This document shows positions 1 through 9,111 of a DNA stretch of 64,000 nt, one piece after another. The notes below the pieces were generated by a model that worked only from the letters and a program-made list of their open reading frames with translations, was not told the DNA's origin and searched no databases. The position numbers were made by a program, and so were the translations under genes. How positions within the stretch are numbered: position 1 is the first letter of the stretch; each line of letters starts with the position of its first letter. The stretch comes from Planotetraspora mira (GTDB lineage: Bacteria > Actinomycetota > Actinomycetes > Streptosporangiales > Streptosporangiaceae): NCBI RefSeq assembly GCF_016863275.1, contig NZ_BOOO01000006.1, forward strand, positions 1 through 64,000. The letters run 5' to 3'.

Positions 1-186
1 CGGGCGGCCGCCGGTGGACGGCCCCTCCGCGTCCTCCACGATCAGGCCGCGGACGAGGAGCTCGGTCACCCGCAGCGCCACGGCGGGTCGCGACAACCCC
101 GTCACGCGCCCGATGTCGGCGCGTGTGAGGGCCTCCCCGCTCCTGATGAGCTGGAGGACTTCCCCGGTGGTTGCAAGTCGTGACAT
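1..186 (-). CDS. ROK family transcriptional regulator, N-terminal fragment
   Basis: The 62 readable codons start at an ATG at 186 and run off the left edge, so only the DNA-binding part is seen. The peptide is a winged helix-turn-helix (about residues 16-50: ...LTRADIGRVTGLSRPAV...) followed by GPSTGGRP, the Gly/Arg/Pro linker that joins the HTH to the sugar-kinase-like domain in ROK (NagC/XylR type) repressors. ROK regulators usually sense sugars or sugar phosphates. The gene is divergent from the Entner-Doudoroff operon across about 105 bases, which makes it the obvious candidate regulator of that operon. The ligand cannot be inferred because the effector domain lies outside the window. Confidence 0.82.
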   Translation of the reverse strand, partial: MSRLATTGEVLQLIRSGEALTRADIGRVTGLSRPAVALRVTELLVRGLIVEDAEGPSTGGRP

Positions 187-214
187 CTACGGAAGTGAAG
201 CACAGCGACTCACC

Positions 215-230
215 TAAGTGCAATGACTTA
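215..230. promoter_or_regulatory. candidate operator, TAAGT-N6-ACTTA inverted repeat
   Basis: Short perfect inverted repeat TAAGT-N6-ACTTA in the divergent spacer between the ROK gene (starts at 186) and zwf (starts at 292). It lies upstream of the zwf -35 box and close to the expected ROK promoter. It could be the ROK operator, but five-base arms are short and chance is possible. Confidence 0.3.
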
Positions 231-255
231 TTCATCTTTAGTTACAAAAGTCGGC

Positions 256-284
256 TTGAAAGTGAACATATCTGCCGCTAATGT
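256..284 (+). promoter_or_regulatory. zwf promoter, likely leaderless
   Basis: TTGAAA (256-261), a 17-base spacer and TAATGT (279-284) fit an actinobacterial housekeeping sigma promoter (TTGACN-N17-TANNNT). The ATG of zwf at 292 begins 8 bases after the -10 hexamer, where transcription should start, so the mRNA would begin at or next to the start codon. No Shine-Dalgarno sequence is visible upstream of that ATG, which agrees. Confidence 0.6.
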
Positions 285-291
285 CCCGAAC

Positions 292-1776
292 ATGCCCGTT
301 CAACCCTCTGCTGACAGGCGAGCCGCCGACCTGATCATCTTCGGCGGCACCGGGGACCTGTCGATGCGGAAGCTCCTCCCGGCGCTCTACCACTGCGACC
401 GCGACGGACGGCTGTCCGAGGACACCCGGATCATCGCCATGTCGCGCGGCGGCCTGGACGACGCCGACTTCCGCGGCAAGGTGGACGCGGAGGTGCGCCC
501 CGCACTGGGCGACGCCGAAGGCTGGGACCGATTCGTGAACCGGCTCCACCACGTCTCCGTCGACGTCGGCGGGCCGGCCGAGCCGGCCGGCTGGGACGCC
601 CTGACCTCCCTGCTCGCGGGCCGCGAGGACCACGACCGCGTCTTCTACCTGGCCAGCCCGCCCATGACGTTCGGCCCCTTCTGCCACAGCGCGTACGAGG
701 CGGGACTGGTGACGCCGCAGTCGCGGGTCGTCCTGGAAAAGCCCCTCGGCCGCGACCTGGCCAGCGCCCAGGCGATCAACGACGAGGTCGGCGCGATCTT
801 CGACGAGAGCCAGATCTTCCGCATCGACCACTACCTGGGCAAGGAGACGGTCCAGAACCTGCTCGTCCTGCGGTTCGCCAACGTTTTCCTCGAGCCGATC
901 TGGAACTCGCTCTGGATCGACCACGTCCAGATCACGGCCGCGGAGACCGTCGGCACGCCGGGCCGCCGCGGCTACTACGACCACGCGGGCGCGCTCCGCG
1001 ACATGGTCCAGAACCACCTGCTCCAACTGCTCTGCCTGGTCGCCATGGAACCGCCGTCGAAGAACGACCGCGAGGCCGTCCGCGACGAGAAGGTCAAGGT
1101 GCTGGAGTCGCTGCGGCCCATCGTGGGCTCGGAGGTCGACCGGTTCACCGTCCGGGGTCAGTACACCTCGGGCCGCCTCGGGGACGAGACCGTCCCCGGT
1201 TACCTGGACGAGCCCGACAGCACCCGGCCCACCGCCGCGTCGCACCGGGTGGAGACCTTCGCCGCCGTGCGCGCCGAGGTGAAGAACTGGCGCTGGGCGG
1301 GCGTGCCGTTCTACCTGCGCACCGGCAAGCGGCTGCCGGCCCGGCAGTCGGAGATCGTCGTCCAGTTCAAGGACGTGCCCCATGCGATCTTCGCGGGCGC
1401 GACGCCGAACCGCCTCGTCCTGCGGCTGCAGCCCGACGAGGGCATCCACCTGCGCCTGATGGCCAAGGAGCCGGGGGCGGGCGAGGTCACGCTCCGCCCG
1501 GTGCCGCTCAGCCTCAGCTTCGCCGACACGTTCACGACCCGGGTGCCCGACGCGTACGAGCGGCTTCTCACCGACGTGCTCGCCGGCAACCCCACCCTGT
1601 TCATGCGACGCGACGAGGTCGAGGCCGCCTGGCGCTGGATCGACCCGATCATCGCGCACTGGGAGGGCTCGGGGATGTCGCCCGAGCCGTACCCCGCAGG
1701 CACCGCCGGCCCCGCCGGCGCCCACGAACTGCTGGCCCGCAGCGACCGCACGTGGCACGAGGAGGCATTCGAGTGA
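292..1776 (+). CDS. zwf: glucose-6-phosphate 1-dehydrogenase
   Basis: Oxidises glucose 6-phosphate to 6-phosphogluconolactone with NAD(P)+, feeding the Entner-Doudoroff route and the pentose phosphate pathway. The 494 residues match the usual length (about 490). Seen in the sequence: the N-terminal dinucleotide motif FGGTGDL, the EKPLG motif, and the active-site signature RIDHYLGKE. The frame is open from 223, but the ATG at 292 is preferred because it sits just after a good -10 box and begins right before the conserved fold. It is the first gene of a coupled operon: its stop TGA overlaps the GTG of edd (GTGA at 1773-1776). No 6-phosphogluconolactonase gene is present nearby, so that step must be supplied from elsewhere or occur spontaneously. 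Confidence 0.95.
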   Translation: MPVQPSADRRAADLIIFGGTGDLSMRKLLPALYHCDRDGRLSEDTRIIAMSRGGLDDADFRGKVDAEVRPALGDAEGWDRFVNRLHHVSVDVGGPAEPAGWDALTSLLAGREDHDRVFYLASPPMTFGPFCHSAYEAGLVTPQSRVVLEKPLGRDLASAQAINDEVGAIFDESQIFRIDHYLGKETVQNLLVLRFANVFLEPIWNSLWIDHVQITAAETVGTPGRRGYYDHAGALRDMVQNHLLQLLCLVAMEPPSKNDREAVRDEKVKVLESLRPIVGSEVDRFTVRGQYTSGRLGDETVPGYLDEPDSTRPTAASHRVETFAAVRAEVKNWRWAGVPFYLRTGKRLPARQSEIVVQFKDVPHAIFAGATPNRLVLRLQPDEGIHLRLMAKEPGAGEVTLRPVPLSLSFADTFTTRVPDAYERLLTDVLAGNPTLFMRRDEVEAAWRWIDPIIAHWEGSGMSPEPYPAGTAGPAGAHELLARSDRTWHEEAFE

Positions 1777-3605
1777 CGAACCGCGTGATCGACCAGGTCA
1801 CCGACCGGATCCGCAGGCGAAGCAGCGACAGCCGTACCGCCTATCTGGAGCGCGTCGGGCGCGCGGGGCGCGAGTTGCGCGAGCGGGGACCCGCCCGCGG
1901 GCACCTCGGCTGCGCCAACCTCGCGCACGGCTTCGCCGGCGCGCCCGAGGACGACAAGCGCGACCTGCGCGGTACGGCCAAGCCGGGCGTGGCCATCGTG
2001 ACGTCGTACAACGACATGTTGTCCGCGCACCAGCCGTACGAGACCTACCCGCCGGAGCTGAAGCGGGCGGTGCGGGCCGCGGGCGGCATCGCACAGGTCG
2101 CGGGCGGCGTCCCGGCGATGTGCGACGGCATCACGCAGGGCCGAGCGGGCATGGAGCTGTCGCTCTACAGCCGCGACGTGATCGCCATGGCGACCGCGAT
2201 CGCGCTGTCGCACGACATGTTCGACGCCTCGCTGCTCCTCGGAGTCTGCGACAAGATCGTGCCGGGCCTGTTCATCGGCGCCCTGCACTTCGGCCACCTT
2301 CCCGCGATCTTCGTGCCCGCCGGGCCGATGACCTCGGGCCTGCCCAACAAGGTCAAGGCGAGGGCCAGGCAGCGGTTCGCCGAGGGCCTGATCGACCGGG
2401 CGGAGATGCTGGACGCCGAGGCGAAGTCGTACCACTCGCCGGGGACGTGCACGTTCTACGGCACCGCGAACTCCAACCAGCTGCTCATGGAGGTCATGGG
2501 CCTCCACCTGCCGGGCGCGACGTTCGTCAACCCGCACACCGAGCTGCGGCACGCCCTCACGGAGGCCGCGGGCCGCCGCGCCGTCGAGATCACCGCGCAC
2601 GGCGACGAGTACACGCCGCTCGGCGAGATCGTCGACGAGCGGGCCATCGTCAACGCGGTGGTCGCGCTGCTCGCCTCCGGCGGGTCGACCAACCACACGA
2701 TGCACCTGGTGGCCATGGCCGCCGCCGCGGGCATCGAGCTGACCTGGGACGACATGGCCGACCTGTCCAAGGTGGTGCCGCTGCTCACCCGCATGTACCC
2801 CAACGGGCAGGCCGACGTGAACCACTTCCACGCCGCCGGCGGCATGGCGGTGCTCATCGGCGACCTCCTCGACGGCGGGTTCCTCCACAGCGACGTCCTC
2901 ACCGTCGCGGGACGCGGGCTCGATCTCTACCGGACCACCCCCACCCTCAAGGAGGGCACGCTCGTCTGGGAGGAGCGCACCGAGGGCAGCGCCGACCACG
3001 ACGTGCTGCGGCCCGTCGGCGAGCCGTTCTCGGCCGACGGCGGCATCCACATGTTGTCGGGCAACCTCGGCCGTGCCGTGAGCAAGGTGTCGGCCGTCAA
3101 GCCCGAGCACCTGGTCATCGAGGCGCCGGCGCGCGTCTTCGACGACCAGCTCGACCTGCTCGCCGCCTTCGACTCGGGTGCGCTCGACGGTGAGGACTTC
3201 GTCGCCGTCGTCCGCTACCAGGGTCCGCGCGCGAACGGCATGCCGGAGCTGCACAAGCTGACGCCTCCCCTCGCCGTCCTGCTCGACCGCGGTCAGAAGG
3301 TGGCCATCGTCACCGACGGCCGCATGTCGGGCGCCTCCGGCAAGGTGCCCGCGGCGATCCACCTGTCACCCGAGGCCGCCGACGGCGGGCCCATCTCGCT
3401 GATCCGCGACGGCGACCTCATCCGGCTCGACTCGACCGCCGGGACGCTGACCGTCCAGGCGGACCTGTCGGAGCGCACGCCCGAAGGCGCACCGCTCAGC
3501 GACGCGCAGTGGGCGGGCACCGGCCGGGAGCTCTTCGCATCCTTCCGCCGCATGGTCGGACCGCCCGACCGGGGAGCGAGCGTGTTCGCGGGTGGTGCCC
3601 TGTGA
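1773..3605 (+). CDS. edd: phosphogluconate dehydratase
   Basis: Dehydrates 6-phosphogluconate to 2-keto-3-deoxy-6-phosphogluconate (KDPG), the committed step of the Entner-Doudoroff pathway. The 610 residues match Edd (about 603 in E. coli). The IlvD/Edd family iron-sulfur ligands are visible as Cys117 (AMCDGITQG), Cys159 (GVCDKIVPG) and Cys226 ([13 protein letters not shown]). The GTG at 1773 is chosen over an upstream in-frame GTG at 1752 because a GGAGG at 1761-1765 lies seven bases before it and it forms a GTGA overlap with the zwf stop. IlvD (dihydroxyacid dehydratase) is the close paralogue. The location between zwf and eda and the length over 600 residues argue for Edd. Confidence 0.95.
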   Translation: MTNRVIDQVTDRIRRRSSDSRTAYLERVGRAGRELRERGPARGHLGCANLAHGFAGAPEDDKRDLRGTAKPGVAIVTSYNDMLSAHQPYETYPPELKRAVRAAGGIAQVAGGVPAMCDGITQGRAGMELSLYSRDVIAMATAIALSHDMFDASLLLGVCDKIVPGLFIGALHFGHLPAIFVPAGPMTSGLPNKVKARARQRFAEGLIDRAEMLDAEAKSYHSPGTCTFYGTANSNQLLMEVMGLHLPGATFVNPHTELRHALTEAAGRRAVEITAHGDEYTPLGEIVDERAIVNAVVALLASGGSTNHTMHLVAMAAAAGIELTWDDMADLSKVVPLLTRMYPNGQADVNHFHAAGGMAVLIGDLLDGGFLHSDVLTVAGRGLDLYRTTPTLKEGTLVWEERTEGSADHDVLRPVGEPFSADGGIHMLSGNLGRAVSKVSAVKPEHLVIEAPARVFDDQLDLLAAFDSGALDGEDFVAVVRYQGPRANGMPELHKLTPPLAVLLDRGQKVAIVTDGRMSGASGKVPAAIHLSPEAADGGPISLIRDGDLIRLDSTAGTLTVQADLSERTPEGAPLSDAQWAGTGRELFASFRRMVGPPDRGASVFAGGAL

Positions 3606-4561
3606 CGTTGCCGTGGCTGGTCGCCGACGTCGGGGGGACGAACGCGCGGTTCGGCCTGGTGACCCGCCGAGGCGGGCCGCCTGAGCACGTCGCCGTACTG
3701 AACGTCGCCGAGTATCGAGGCCTTCCCGATGCCGTAGCCGCCTATATCGCAGATCATGCGGGCGGAGTTCGGCCGGGGGCCGCGTGCCTGGCGATCGCCG
3801 GTCCGGTGGAGGACGACCGGTATCGGCTGACGAACGCGGAGTGGTCGGGTTCGGTCGACGACCTGCACATCCCGCATGTGGACCTGCTCAACGACTTCGA
3901 GGCGCTCGCGATCTCGCTTCCGCATCTCACGGGGGACGATCTCGTGCCGCTCGGCGGGCCTCCTCCCGCCGCCGGCGACACGAAGGCGGTGCTGGGGCCC
4001 GGCACCGGTCTCGGAGTGAGCGGGCTGGTACCGGTGCGCGGAGGCTGGGTGCCCGTGCCCGGTGAAGGGGGCCACGTCTCGGTCCCCGCCGTGACCGACC
4101 TCGAGATGGAGATCGTCCGGGCGCTGCGCACGGACGGCCTGCCGTACGTGGACGCCGAGCATCTGCTGTCCGGCACAGGACTGCCGCGACTCCACCGGGG
4201 ACTCGCGCTCGTGCGCGGCGTCACGCCGATCGCGACGACCGCGTCGGAGGTCGTCGGGTCCGGCGACCCGCTCTGCGTCGAGACCGTCGAGATCTTCCTC
4301 GCCCTGCTCGGCGGGTTCGCCGGGAACGTGGCCCTGATGCTGGGCGCCCGCGGCGGGGTCTACATCGGGGGCGGCGTGCTGCCGCGGATCGCCGAGCGTG
4401 CCCACCGCAGCGACTTCCGGGCACGGTTCGAGATGACCGCGCCCGCCCTGTCCGACTACATCACCGCGATCGCGACGTCGCTGATCGTCGCCGAGCAGCC
4501 CGCATTGGTGGGAGCCGCCGCATGGCTCGCACAGCGGTCGTCTACCGTGGAGCTGATATGA
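3602..4561 (+). CDS. glk: glucokinase, Glk (PF02685) type
   Basis: Phosphorylates glucose with ATP to glucose 6-phosphate, the entry metabolite for zwf in the same operon. At 319 residues it is the size of E. coli Glk (321). The phosphate-binding motif DVGGTNARF is at residues 9-17, and LLNDFEA and the [11 protein letters not shown] and EGGHVSVP segments follow. This is the Glk family typical of proteobacteria, not the ROK-type glucokinase (GlkA) that most actinomycetes use. That suggests the gene travels with the Entner-Doudoroff cassette. The GTG start overlaps the edd stop (GTGA 3602-3605). Confidence 0.92.
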   Translation: MTLPWLVADVGGTNARFGLVTRRGGPPEHVAVLNVAEYRGLPDAVAAYIADHAGGVRPGAACLAIAGPVEDDRYRLTNAEWSGSVDDLHIPHVDLLNDFEALAISLPHLTGDDLVPLGGPPPAAGDTKAVLGPGTGLGVSGLVPVRGGWVPVPGEGGHVSVPAVTDLEMEIVRALRTDGLPYVDAEHLLSGTGLPRLHRGLALVRGVTPIATTASEVVGSGDPLCVETVEIFLALLGGFAGNVALMLGARGGVYIGGGVLPRIAERAHRSDFRARFEMTAPALSDYITAIATSLIVAEQPALVGAAAWLAQRSSTVELI

Positions 4562-5172
4562 GCCTTCTCGATCTTGCCCCCGTCGTCCCCGTCGTCGTGG
4601 TGAACGACGCCGAGACCGCCGTGCCCCTCGCCCGGGCTCTCGTCTCCGGCGGTCTGCCGGTCATCGAGATCACCCTGCGTACGGCCGCGGCTGTCGAATC
4701 CATCAGGCGGATCGCCGCCGAGGTCCCCGACGCCGTGGTGGGTGCGGGCACGATCAGGTCGGCCGCCGACGTCGACGCCGCGGTCGAGGCGGGCTCGCGG
4801 TTCCTGGTCTCTCCGGGGACGACGCCGGGCCTGGTCGACGCGATGCTCGCGTCCGGCGTGCCGTTCCTTCCCGGCGTGGCCACCGCTTCCGAGGCGATGA
4901 CGCTGTTCGAGCGGGGTGTCCACGAGATGAAGTTCTTCCCCGCGGAGGCGGCGGGCGGCCTGCCGTACCTGAAGTCGCTCGGCGGGCCGCTGCCCGACGT
5001 GCGGTTCTGCCCCACGGGAGGGATCACCCTGTCGAGCGCGCCCTCCTACCTGGCCCTGTCCAACGTCGGCTGCGTCGGCGGAAGCTGGCTCACCCCGGCG
5101 GACGCCCTTGCCACCGGCGACTACGACCGCATCGAGAAGCTCGCGGCCGAGGCGGCGGGGCTACGCTCCTGA
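4558..5172 (+). CDS. eda: KDPG/KHG aldolase
   Basis: Cleaves 2-keto-3-deoxy-6-phosphogluconate to pyruvate and glyceraldehyde 3-phosphate, completing the Entner-Doudoroff pathway. The 204-residue class I aldolase shows the family motifs: catalytic Glu37 in PVIEITLRT, the VGAGTI strand, SPGTTP, and the Schiff-base lysine Lys125 in MKFFPAE. The ATG at 4558 overlaps the glk stop as ATGA; a longer in-frame reading from 4522 lies inside glk and is rejected. It is the last gene of the operon, followed by a strong hairpin. Confidence 0.95.
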   Translation: MSLLDLAPVVPVVVVNDAETAVPLARALVSGGLPVIEITLRTAAAVESIRRIAAEVPDAVVGAGTIRSAADVDAAVEAGSRFLVSPGTTPGLVDAMLASGVPFLPGVATASEAMTLFERGVHEMKFFPAEAAGGLPYLKSLGGPLPDVRFCPTGGITLSSAPSYLALSNVGCVGGSWLTPADALATGDYDRIEKLAAEAAGLRS

Positions 5173-5257
5173 GACCTCGTCAGCCGAGCCTTTCTCCCTC
5201 GGCGGAGCTGACCGGCCATGCTCGTGTCCGTAACCCGAATACACGTTCATGGATGCC

Positions 5258-5292
5258 TGGCCCGTGACCTTCCGACCGGTGGTCACGGGCCA
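5258..5292. terminator. bidirectional terminator between eda and the PfkB kinase gene
   Basis: Perfect 12-bp stem, TGGCCCGTGACC (5258-5269) with GGTCACGGGCCA (5281-5292), and an 11-base loop. It lies between two convergent genes, so it probably serves both. The following T-tract is weak, as is common in actinomycetes. Confidence 0.75.
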
Positions 5293-5334
5293 TTGCCTTT
5301 CGCGCGCCTGCCAGCTCGCGCGCCGGTCGAGGCG

Positions 5335-6264
5335 TCAGGTGACCGGTTCCGTGATCGTTGAACGCGCTGTAAAGCCGGGGGACGGGCCTTCGCCGTCCAC
5401 ACCGGCGACCGTGCAGGCGCGGGCGCCGGCCAGAGCACCGAGCCGCGCGCAGTCCTCAGGCGGCTGACCGGTGAGGCGTCCGTAGAGGAACCCGGAGACG
5501 AAGGCGTCACCGGCTCCCACTGTGTCGACGACCGGGCCCGGCGGAGGTTGCGCGGGGAAGTGCCGGATCCGGTCGCCGTCCGTCAGGACGTGGCAGCCGT
5601 CGGCGCCGTCCGTGCAGACCACGACGCGGGCCCTCCCCCGCGCGGCGATGTCACGCATGACCTCCTCCCGGCGGCCCCCGAGTGCGGTCGCGGACATGAA
5701 GACGAGGTCGGAGGAGTAGGCGAAGTCACGGTGGTAGTCGTTCTCACCGTCCCAGTCGTGCAGGTCGGTCGACACCGTCGTCCCTCCGGGGATGTCGGCG
5801 TAGACGTGCCGGGAGAAGTCGACGATCGTCAGGTGCACGTGCCGCGTGGCACGGAGGGCAGGCAGATAGAGGTCCCGGGGCAACCGCCGGCCGTCGGCGG
5901 GGCGCGGGTCGTGAAGCGACAGCCGCCGTCCGTCCGGATCGACGAGCAGGACGCTGCGGCGGGTACCCGCCTCGGACGGCGCCCAGGCGAAGTCGACGCC
6001 GCGCCCGGCGAGATGGTCGCGGACCAGCGCCCCCTGCGGGTCCTCGCCGATGAGGTCGACGAGCTTGACGCGCAACCCCATCGAATGGCACCAGAGTGCG
6101 ACGCCGGACCCGGTGTTGCCTATCCGGTCCACGACAGGCGGGACGGGATAGGTGTCGGCGTACGGCAGCGGCAGTTCGGGAACCCGGACGGTCGTGTCCA
6201 CGCCCGTGCCGCCGACGACGAGCACGTCCAGTGCATGATCACTACTGGTGTTCTTCGAGGTCAT
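5335..6264 (-). CDS. PfkB family carbohydrate kinase
   Basis: A 309-residue ribokinase/PfkB-type sugar kinase. The family signatures are the N-terminal GNTGSG region and the ATP/anion-hole motif DTVGAGDAFVSGFLYG at residues 247-262 with catalytic Asp. The substrate cannot be told from sequence. It is the last gene on the minus strand downstream of the maltose-type transporter, alpha-glucosidase and LacI regulator, so a sugar from that system is plausible. The ATG at 6264 follows GGGAGG closely. Oddity: the start codon, the ribosome binding site and the first dozen codons (MTSKNTSSDHAL) lie in the outermost, degenerate copy of the 53-base repeat described at 6231-6403. Confidence 0.88.
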   Translation of the reverse strand: MTSKNTSSDHALDVLVVGGTGVDTTVRVPELPLPYADTYPVPPVVDRIGNTGSGVALWCHSMGLRVKLVDLIGEDPQGALVRDHLAGRGVDFAWAPSEAGTRRSVLLVDPDGRRLSLHDPRPADGRRLPRDLYLPALRATRHVHLTIVDFSRHVYADIPGGTTVSTDLHDWDGENDYHRDFAYSSDLVFMSATALGGRREEVMRDIAARGRARVVVCTDGADGCHVLTDGDRIRHFPAQPPPGPVVDTVGAGDAFVSGFLYGRLTGQPPEDCARLGALAGARACTVAGVDGEGPSPGFTARSTITEPVT

Positions 6265-6403
6265 CGGGCCTCCCGCCGAATCCGTGCATGATCACGATCC
6301 GTGTTGTGCGAGCTCAGGGGCCATACGGCCGAACCTGTGCATGATCACGATGTGAGTTGTGCGAGGTCAGGGGGCATGCGGCCGAACCTGTGCATGATCA
6401 CGC
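6231..6403. repeat. tandem copies of an interspersed GTGATCATGCACAG repeat, 53-54-base period
   Basis: The core GCATGATCAC (minus strand GTGATCATGC) recurs at 6232, 6286, 6339 and 6392, giving units of 54, 53 and 53 bases plus a partial fourth. The units starting at 6286 and 6339 agree at about 47 of 53 positions. The 6232 unit is diverged but alignable over its whole length. Each unit has two conserved blocks when read on the minus strand: GTGATCATGCACAGGTTCG and, about 10 bases later, CCCCTGA(C/G)CT. The array fills the spacer between the LacI gene and the PfkB kinase gene and extends into both. A second array of the same family lies in cydD at 50281-50393. Confidence 0.9.
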
Positions 6404-7431
6404 GGGGGGTCGCGGTTGACGAGGGGGCCTGAGCTGGTGGAGCCGCGGACCACGAGCTCGGGCTGATACACCAGCTCGACGCGCTTGGCCGGCGTGCCGC
6501 CGATCTCGTCGAGCAACGTCTGGACCGCGGCCGCCGCCATCGCCCCGATCGGCTTGCGGACCGTGGTGAGCGGCGGGTCGGTGAAGGCCATCAGCGGCGA
6601 GTCGTCGAACCCGACGATCGACACGTCGCCCGGCACCGACAGCCCCCGCTCCCTGGCGGCCCGGATCGCGCCGAGCGCCATGAGGTCGCTGGCGCAGAAG
6701 ACGCCGGTGCAGCCGCGTTCGATCAGCGCGGCGGCGGCCGCCTGACCACCCTCGACGGAGAACAGCGAGTGCTGGATCAGCTCGTCGACCTCCGTCAGGC
6801 CGAGCAACTGCGCCATGGCCTGCCGGAAACCCTCGATCTTGCGGATCACCGGGACGAACCGCTGCTGGCCCAGCGCGAGGCCGATGCGCTCGTGCCCGAG
6901 GTCCACCAGATGTTGTACGGCGAGGCGGGCGGCCAGCCGGTCGTCCGGCGAGATGAACGGCGCGGAGATGGCCTCGTTGTACCCGTCGACCAGCACGATC
7001 GGCAGGCCGCGGTCGGTGAGCCGGGTGTAGCGATCCATCCGCGCCGTGGTGTCGGCGTGCAGACCGGACACGAACACGATGCCGGAGACGCCCCGGTCGA
7101 GGAGCATGTCGGTGAACTCGTCCTCGGGGGCGCCGCCGGGCTCCTGGGTGCACAGGATCGCCGTGTACCCGTGCTGGGTCAGTGCCTTCTCCACCGCCTG
7201 GGCGAACGCCGGGAAGATCGGGTTGCCCAGCTCCGGGATCACCAGGCCGATCAGGCCGTTGCTGCGCCCGCGTAACCGCTGCGGGCGCTCGTACCCCATG
7301 AGGTCGAGCGCGGTGAGGACGGCCTGACGGGTGGCGGAGGAGACCCCCGCCTTCCCGTTGAGCACACGACTCACCGTCGCTTCGCTGACCCCTGCCTGAG
7401 CCGCGATGTCGGCGAGCCTCGTGGTACTCAT
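6367..7431 (-). CDS. LacI family regulator, probable repressor of the maltose/alpha-glucoside operon
   Basis: A 354-residue LacI/GalR protein: N-terminal HTH (TRLADIAAQAGVSEATVSRVLNG, residues 4-26), then a periplasmic-binding-protein-like effector domain ending near ELVVRGS. It lies directly after the alpha-glucosidase gene, 10 bases away, in the malEFG-aglA order, so it most likely senses an alpha-glucoside and binds the palindrome at 12293-12311. Upstream in-frame ATGs at 7437 and 7449 overlap or abut the previous gene. The ATG at 7431 is chosen because LacI proteins usually start just before the first HTH helix. Oddity: the last 11 residues (RDHAQVRPHAP) and the TGA stop are encoded by the 53-base repeat, an add-on tail beyond the normal fold. 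Confidence 0.9.
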   Translation of the reverse strand: MSTTRLADIAAQAGVSEATVSRVLNGKAGVSSATRQAVLTALDLMGYERPQRLRGRSNGLIGLVIPELGNPIFPAFAQAVEKALTQHGYTAILCTQEPGGAPEDEFTDMLLDRGVSGIVFVSGLHADTTARMDRYTRLTDRGLPIVLVDGYNEAISAPFISPDDRLAARLAVQHLVDLGHERIGLALGQQRFVPVIRKIEGFRQAMAQLLGLTEVDELIQHSLFSVEGGQAAAAALIERGCTGVFCASDLMALGAIRAARERGLSVPGDVSIVGFDDSPLMAFTDPPLTTVRKPIGAMAAAAVQTLLDEIGGTPAKRVELVYQPELVVRGSTSSGPLVNRDPPRDHAQVRPHAP

Positions 7432-7441
7432 GAGCATTACT

Positions 7442-9085
7442 TTAGACATCGCCCGCGCGTCTGACGGCGTCCCCGAGATCGCCGGACCACCAGGTGACCG
7501 AGTCGGGTGCCAGGCGGATGACGCCTCCGGACACGGCCGGGCCCGAGCTCGCCAGGAGCAGGTCGCCGGGGCCCGCCTCCACCTCGATCCACTCGCTGGT
7601 CAGGTTGGCCACGCAGGAGAAGGACTCCCCCCGGGAGAACGCGAGCGTGCCCGCCGGGCTGTCCCGCCAGATCAGCGTGCCGTCTCCGAGCGCGGGGTGC
7701 TCGCGCCTCATCTTCAGCGCGGCGCGGTAGAGGCTCAGCATGGACGCGCCGTCCCGCGCCTGAGCCTCCACACTGAGATCGCGCCATCCGGGAGGCACCG
7801 GCAGCCAGCTCTCGGCGGTGCCGGGTGGGGCGAAACCGTGCGGCGGCTCCCCCGCGGCCGTCCAGGGGAGGGGCACGCGGCAGCCGTCCCGCCCGCTGTC
7901 GGGGTCGCGCAGCCGCTGGGGGTCGCGCAGGTAGTGCTCGGGCAGGTCGAGCACCTCCGGCAGGCCGAGCTCCTCCCCCTGGTAGATGTAGGCCGAGCCC
8001 GGCAGCGCCAGCATGAGGAGCGCCGCGGCCCGTGCTCTGCGCAGGCCCCGCTCGCCTCCGCCGTACCGGGTCACGTGCCGCTTGACGTCGTGGTTGGACA
8101 ACACCCACGTCGACGGCGCGCCGACGAGGGCGGCGGTCAGCAGCGACTCCTCGATGACCGCGCGGAACGCGGCGGCGTCCCACGGCGCCTTGAGGAAGTG
8201 GAAGTTGAAGGCCTGGTGCAACTCGTCGGGCCGGACATACCGGGCCAGTCTCTCCGGTGACGGCGCCCACGCCTCGGCCACGCCGATCCGCTCGCCCTCA
8301 TAGGAGTCGAGGATCCGCCGCCAGGCGCGGTGGATCTCATGCACGCCCTCCTGGTCGAAGAACGGCACCTCGGCGACGCCGATCATCTCCACGTGGCCCG
8401 GGTGTCCCACGTCGGGCAGGCCCGGCGCCTTCACCATGCCGTGCGCCACGTCGATCCGGAACCCGTCCACGCCGAGGTCGAGCCAGAACCGGAGGACGTC
8501 GGCGAACTCGGCGTGGACCTCCGGGTTGTCCCAGTTGAGATCGGGCTGCTCGGGGGCGAACAGGTGGAGGTACCACTGCCCGTCCTCGACCCTCGTCCAC
8601 GCGGGGCCGCCGAAGACGGACTCCCAGTCGTTGGGCGGCGACTCTCCGCCCTCTCCTCTGCCGTCCCTGAAGACGTATCGGTCGCGCTCGGGGCTTCCCT
8701 GCGCGCCCGCGAGGGCGGCGGCGAACCACGCGTGCCGGTCGGAGGTGTGGTTGGGAACCACGTCCACGATGATCCGCAGGCCCAGGGCATGGGCGTCCTC
8801 GATCAGCCCGCGCGCGTCGGCCAGCGACCCGAAGATGGGGTCGACGTCCCGGTAGTCGGCCACGTCGTAGCCGAAGTCGGCCATGGGCGAGGTGTAGAAC
8901 GGCGTCAGCCAGACGGCGTCGACGCCCAGCCCGGCGAGGTACGGCAAACGGCTCCGCACTCCCGGCAGGTCGCCGACGCCGTCGCCGTTGCCGTCCGCGA
9001 AACTGCGGACGTACACCTGGTAGATCACCGCGTCACGCCACCAGCGGGTGGCCACCGCGGACGGCTGTACGGCGAGCTCGGTCAT
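7442..9085 (-). CDS. aglA: alpha-glucosidase, GH13
   Basis: A 547-residue cytoplasmic GH13 enzyme that hydrolyses short alpha-glucosides (maltose, maltodextrins or isomaltose-type sugars) after import. The (beta/alpha)8 motifs are complete: DVVPNHTS, GFRIDVAHG with nucleophile Asp212, GVAEAW with acid/base Glu270, and SNHD with Asp332. There is no signal peptide. The ATG at 9085 is preferred because GGGGGA lies five bases before it; an ATG at 9114 that overlaps the malG stop (ATGA) would add 10 residues. It is the fourth gene of the malEFG transporter operon. Linkage preference (1,4 or 1,6) is not decided by what I can see. Confidence 0.92.
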   Translation of the reverse strand: MTELAVQPSAVATRWWRDAVIYQVYVRSFADGNGDGVGDLPGVRSRLPYLAGLGVDAVWLTPFYTSPMADFGYDVADYRDVDPIFGSLADARGLIEDAHALGLRIIVDVVPNHTSDRHAWFAAALAGAQGSPERDRYVFRDGRGEGGESPPNDWESVFGGPAWTRVEDGQWYLHLFAPEQPDLNWDNPEVHAEFADVLRFWLDLGVDGFRIDVAHGMVKAPGLPDVGHPGHVEMIGVAEVPFFDQEGVHEIHRAWRRILDSYEGERIGVAEAWAPSPERLARYVRPDELHQAFNFHFLKAPWDAAAFRAVIEESLLTAALVGAPSTWVLSNHDVKRHVTRYGGGERGLRRARAAALLMLALPGSAYIYQGEELGLPEVLDLPEHYLRDPQRLRDPDSGRDGCRVPLPWTAAGEPPHGFAPPGTAESWLPVPPGWRDLSVEAQARDGASMLSLYRAALKMRREHPALGDGTLIWRDSPAGTLAFSRGESFSCVANLTSEWIEVEAGPGDLLLASSGPAVSGGVIRLAPDSVTWWSGDLGDAVRRAGDV

Positions 9086-9111
9086 AGGGATCCCCCGGTT
9101 CTCACTATGTG

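Noticed and set aside
238-3362. Very long open frames on the strand opposite zwf and edd (over 500 and 680 codons)
   Set aside because: They are antisense to two clearly identified enzymes, are low in complexity (Arg/Val/Gly/His/Asp-rich) and arise from third-position GC bias.
6231-6403. CRISPR array
   Set aside because: Units are continuous homologous copies without unique spacers, only about 3.5 in number, with no cas genes near.
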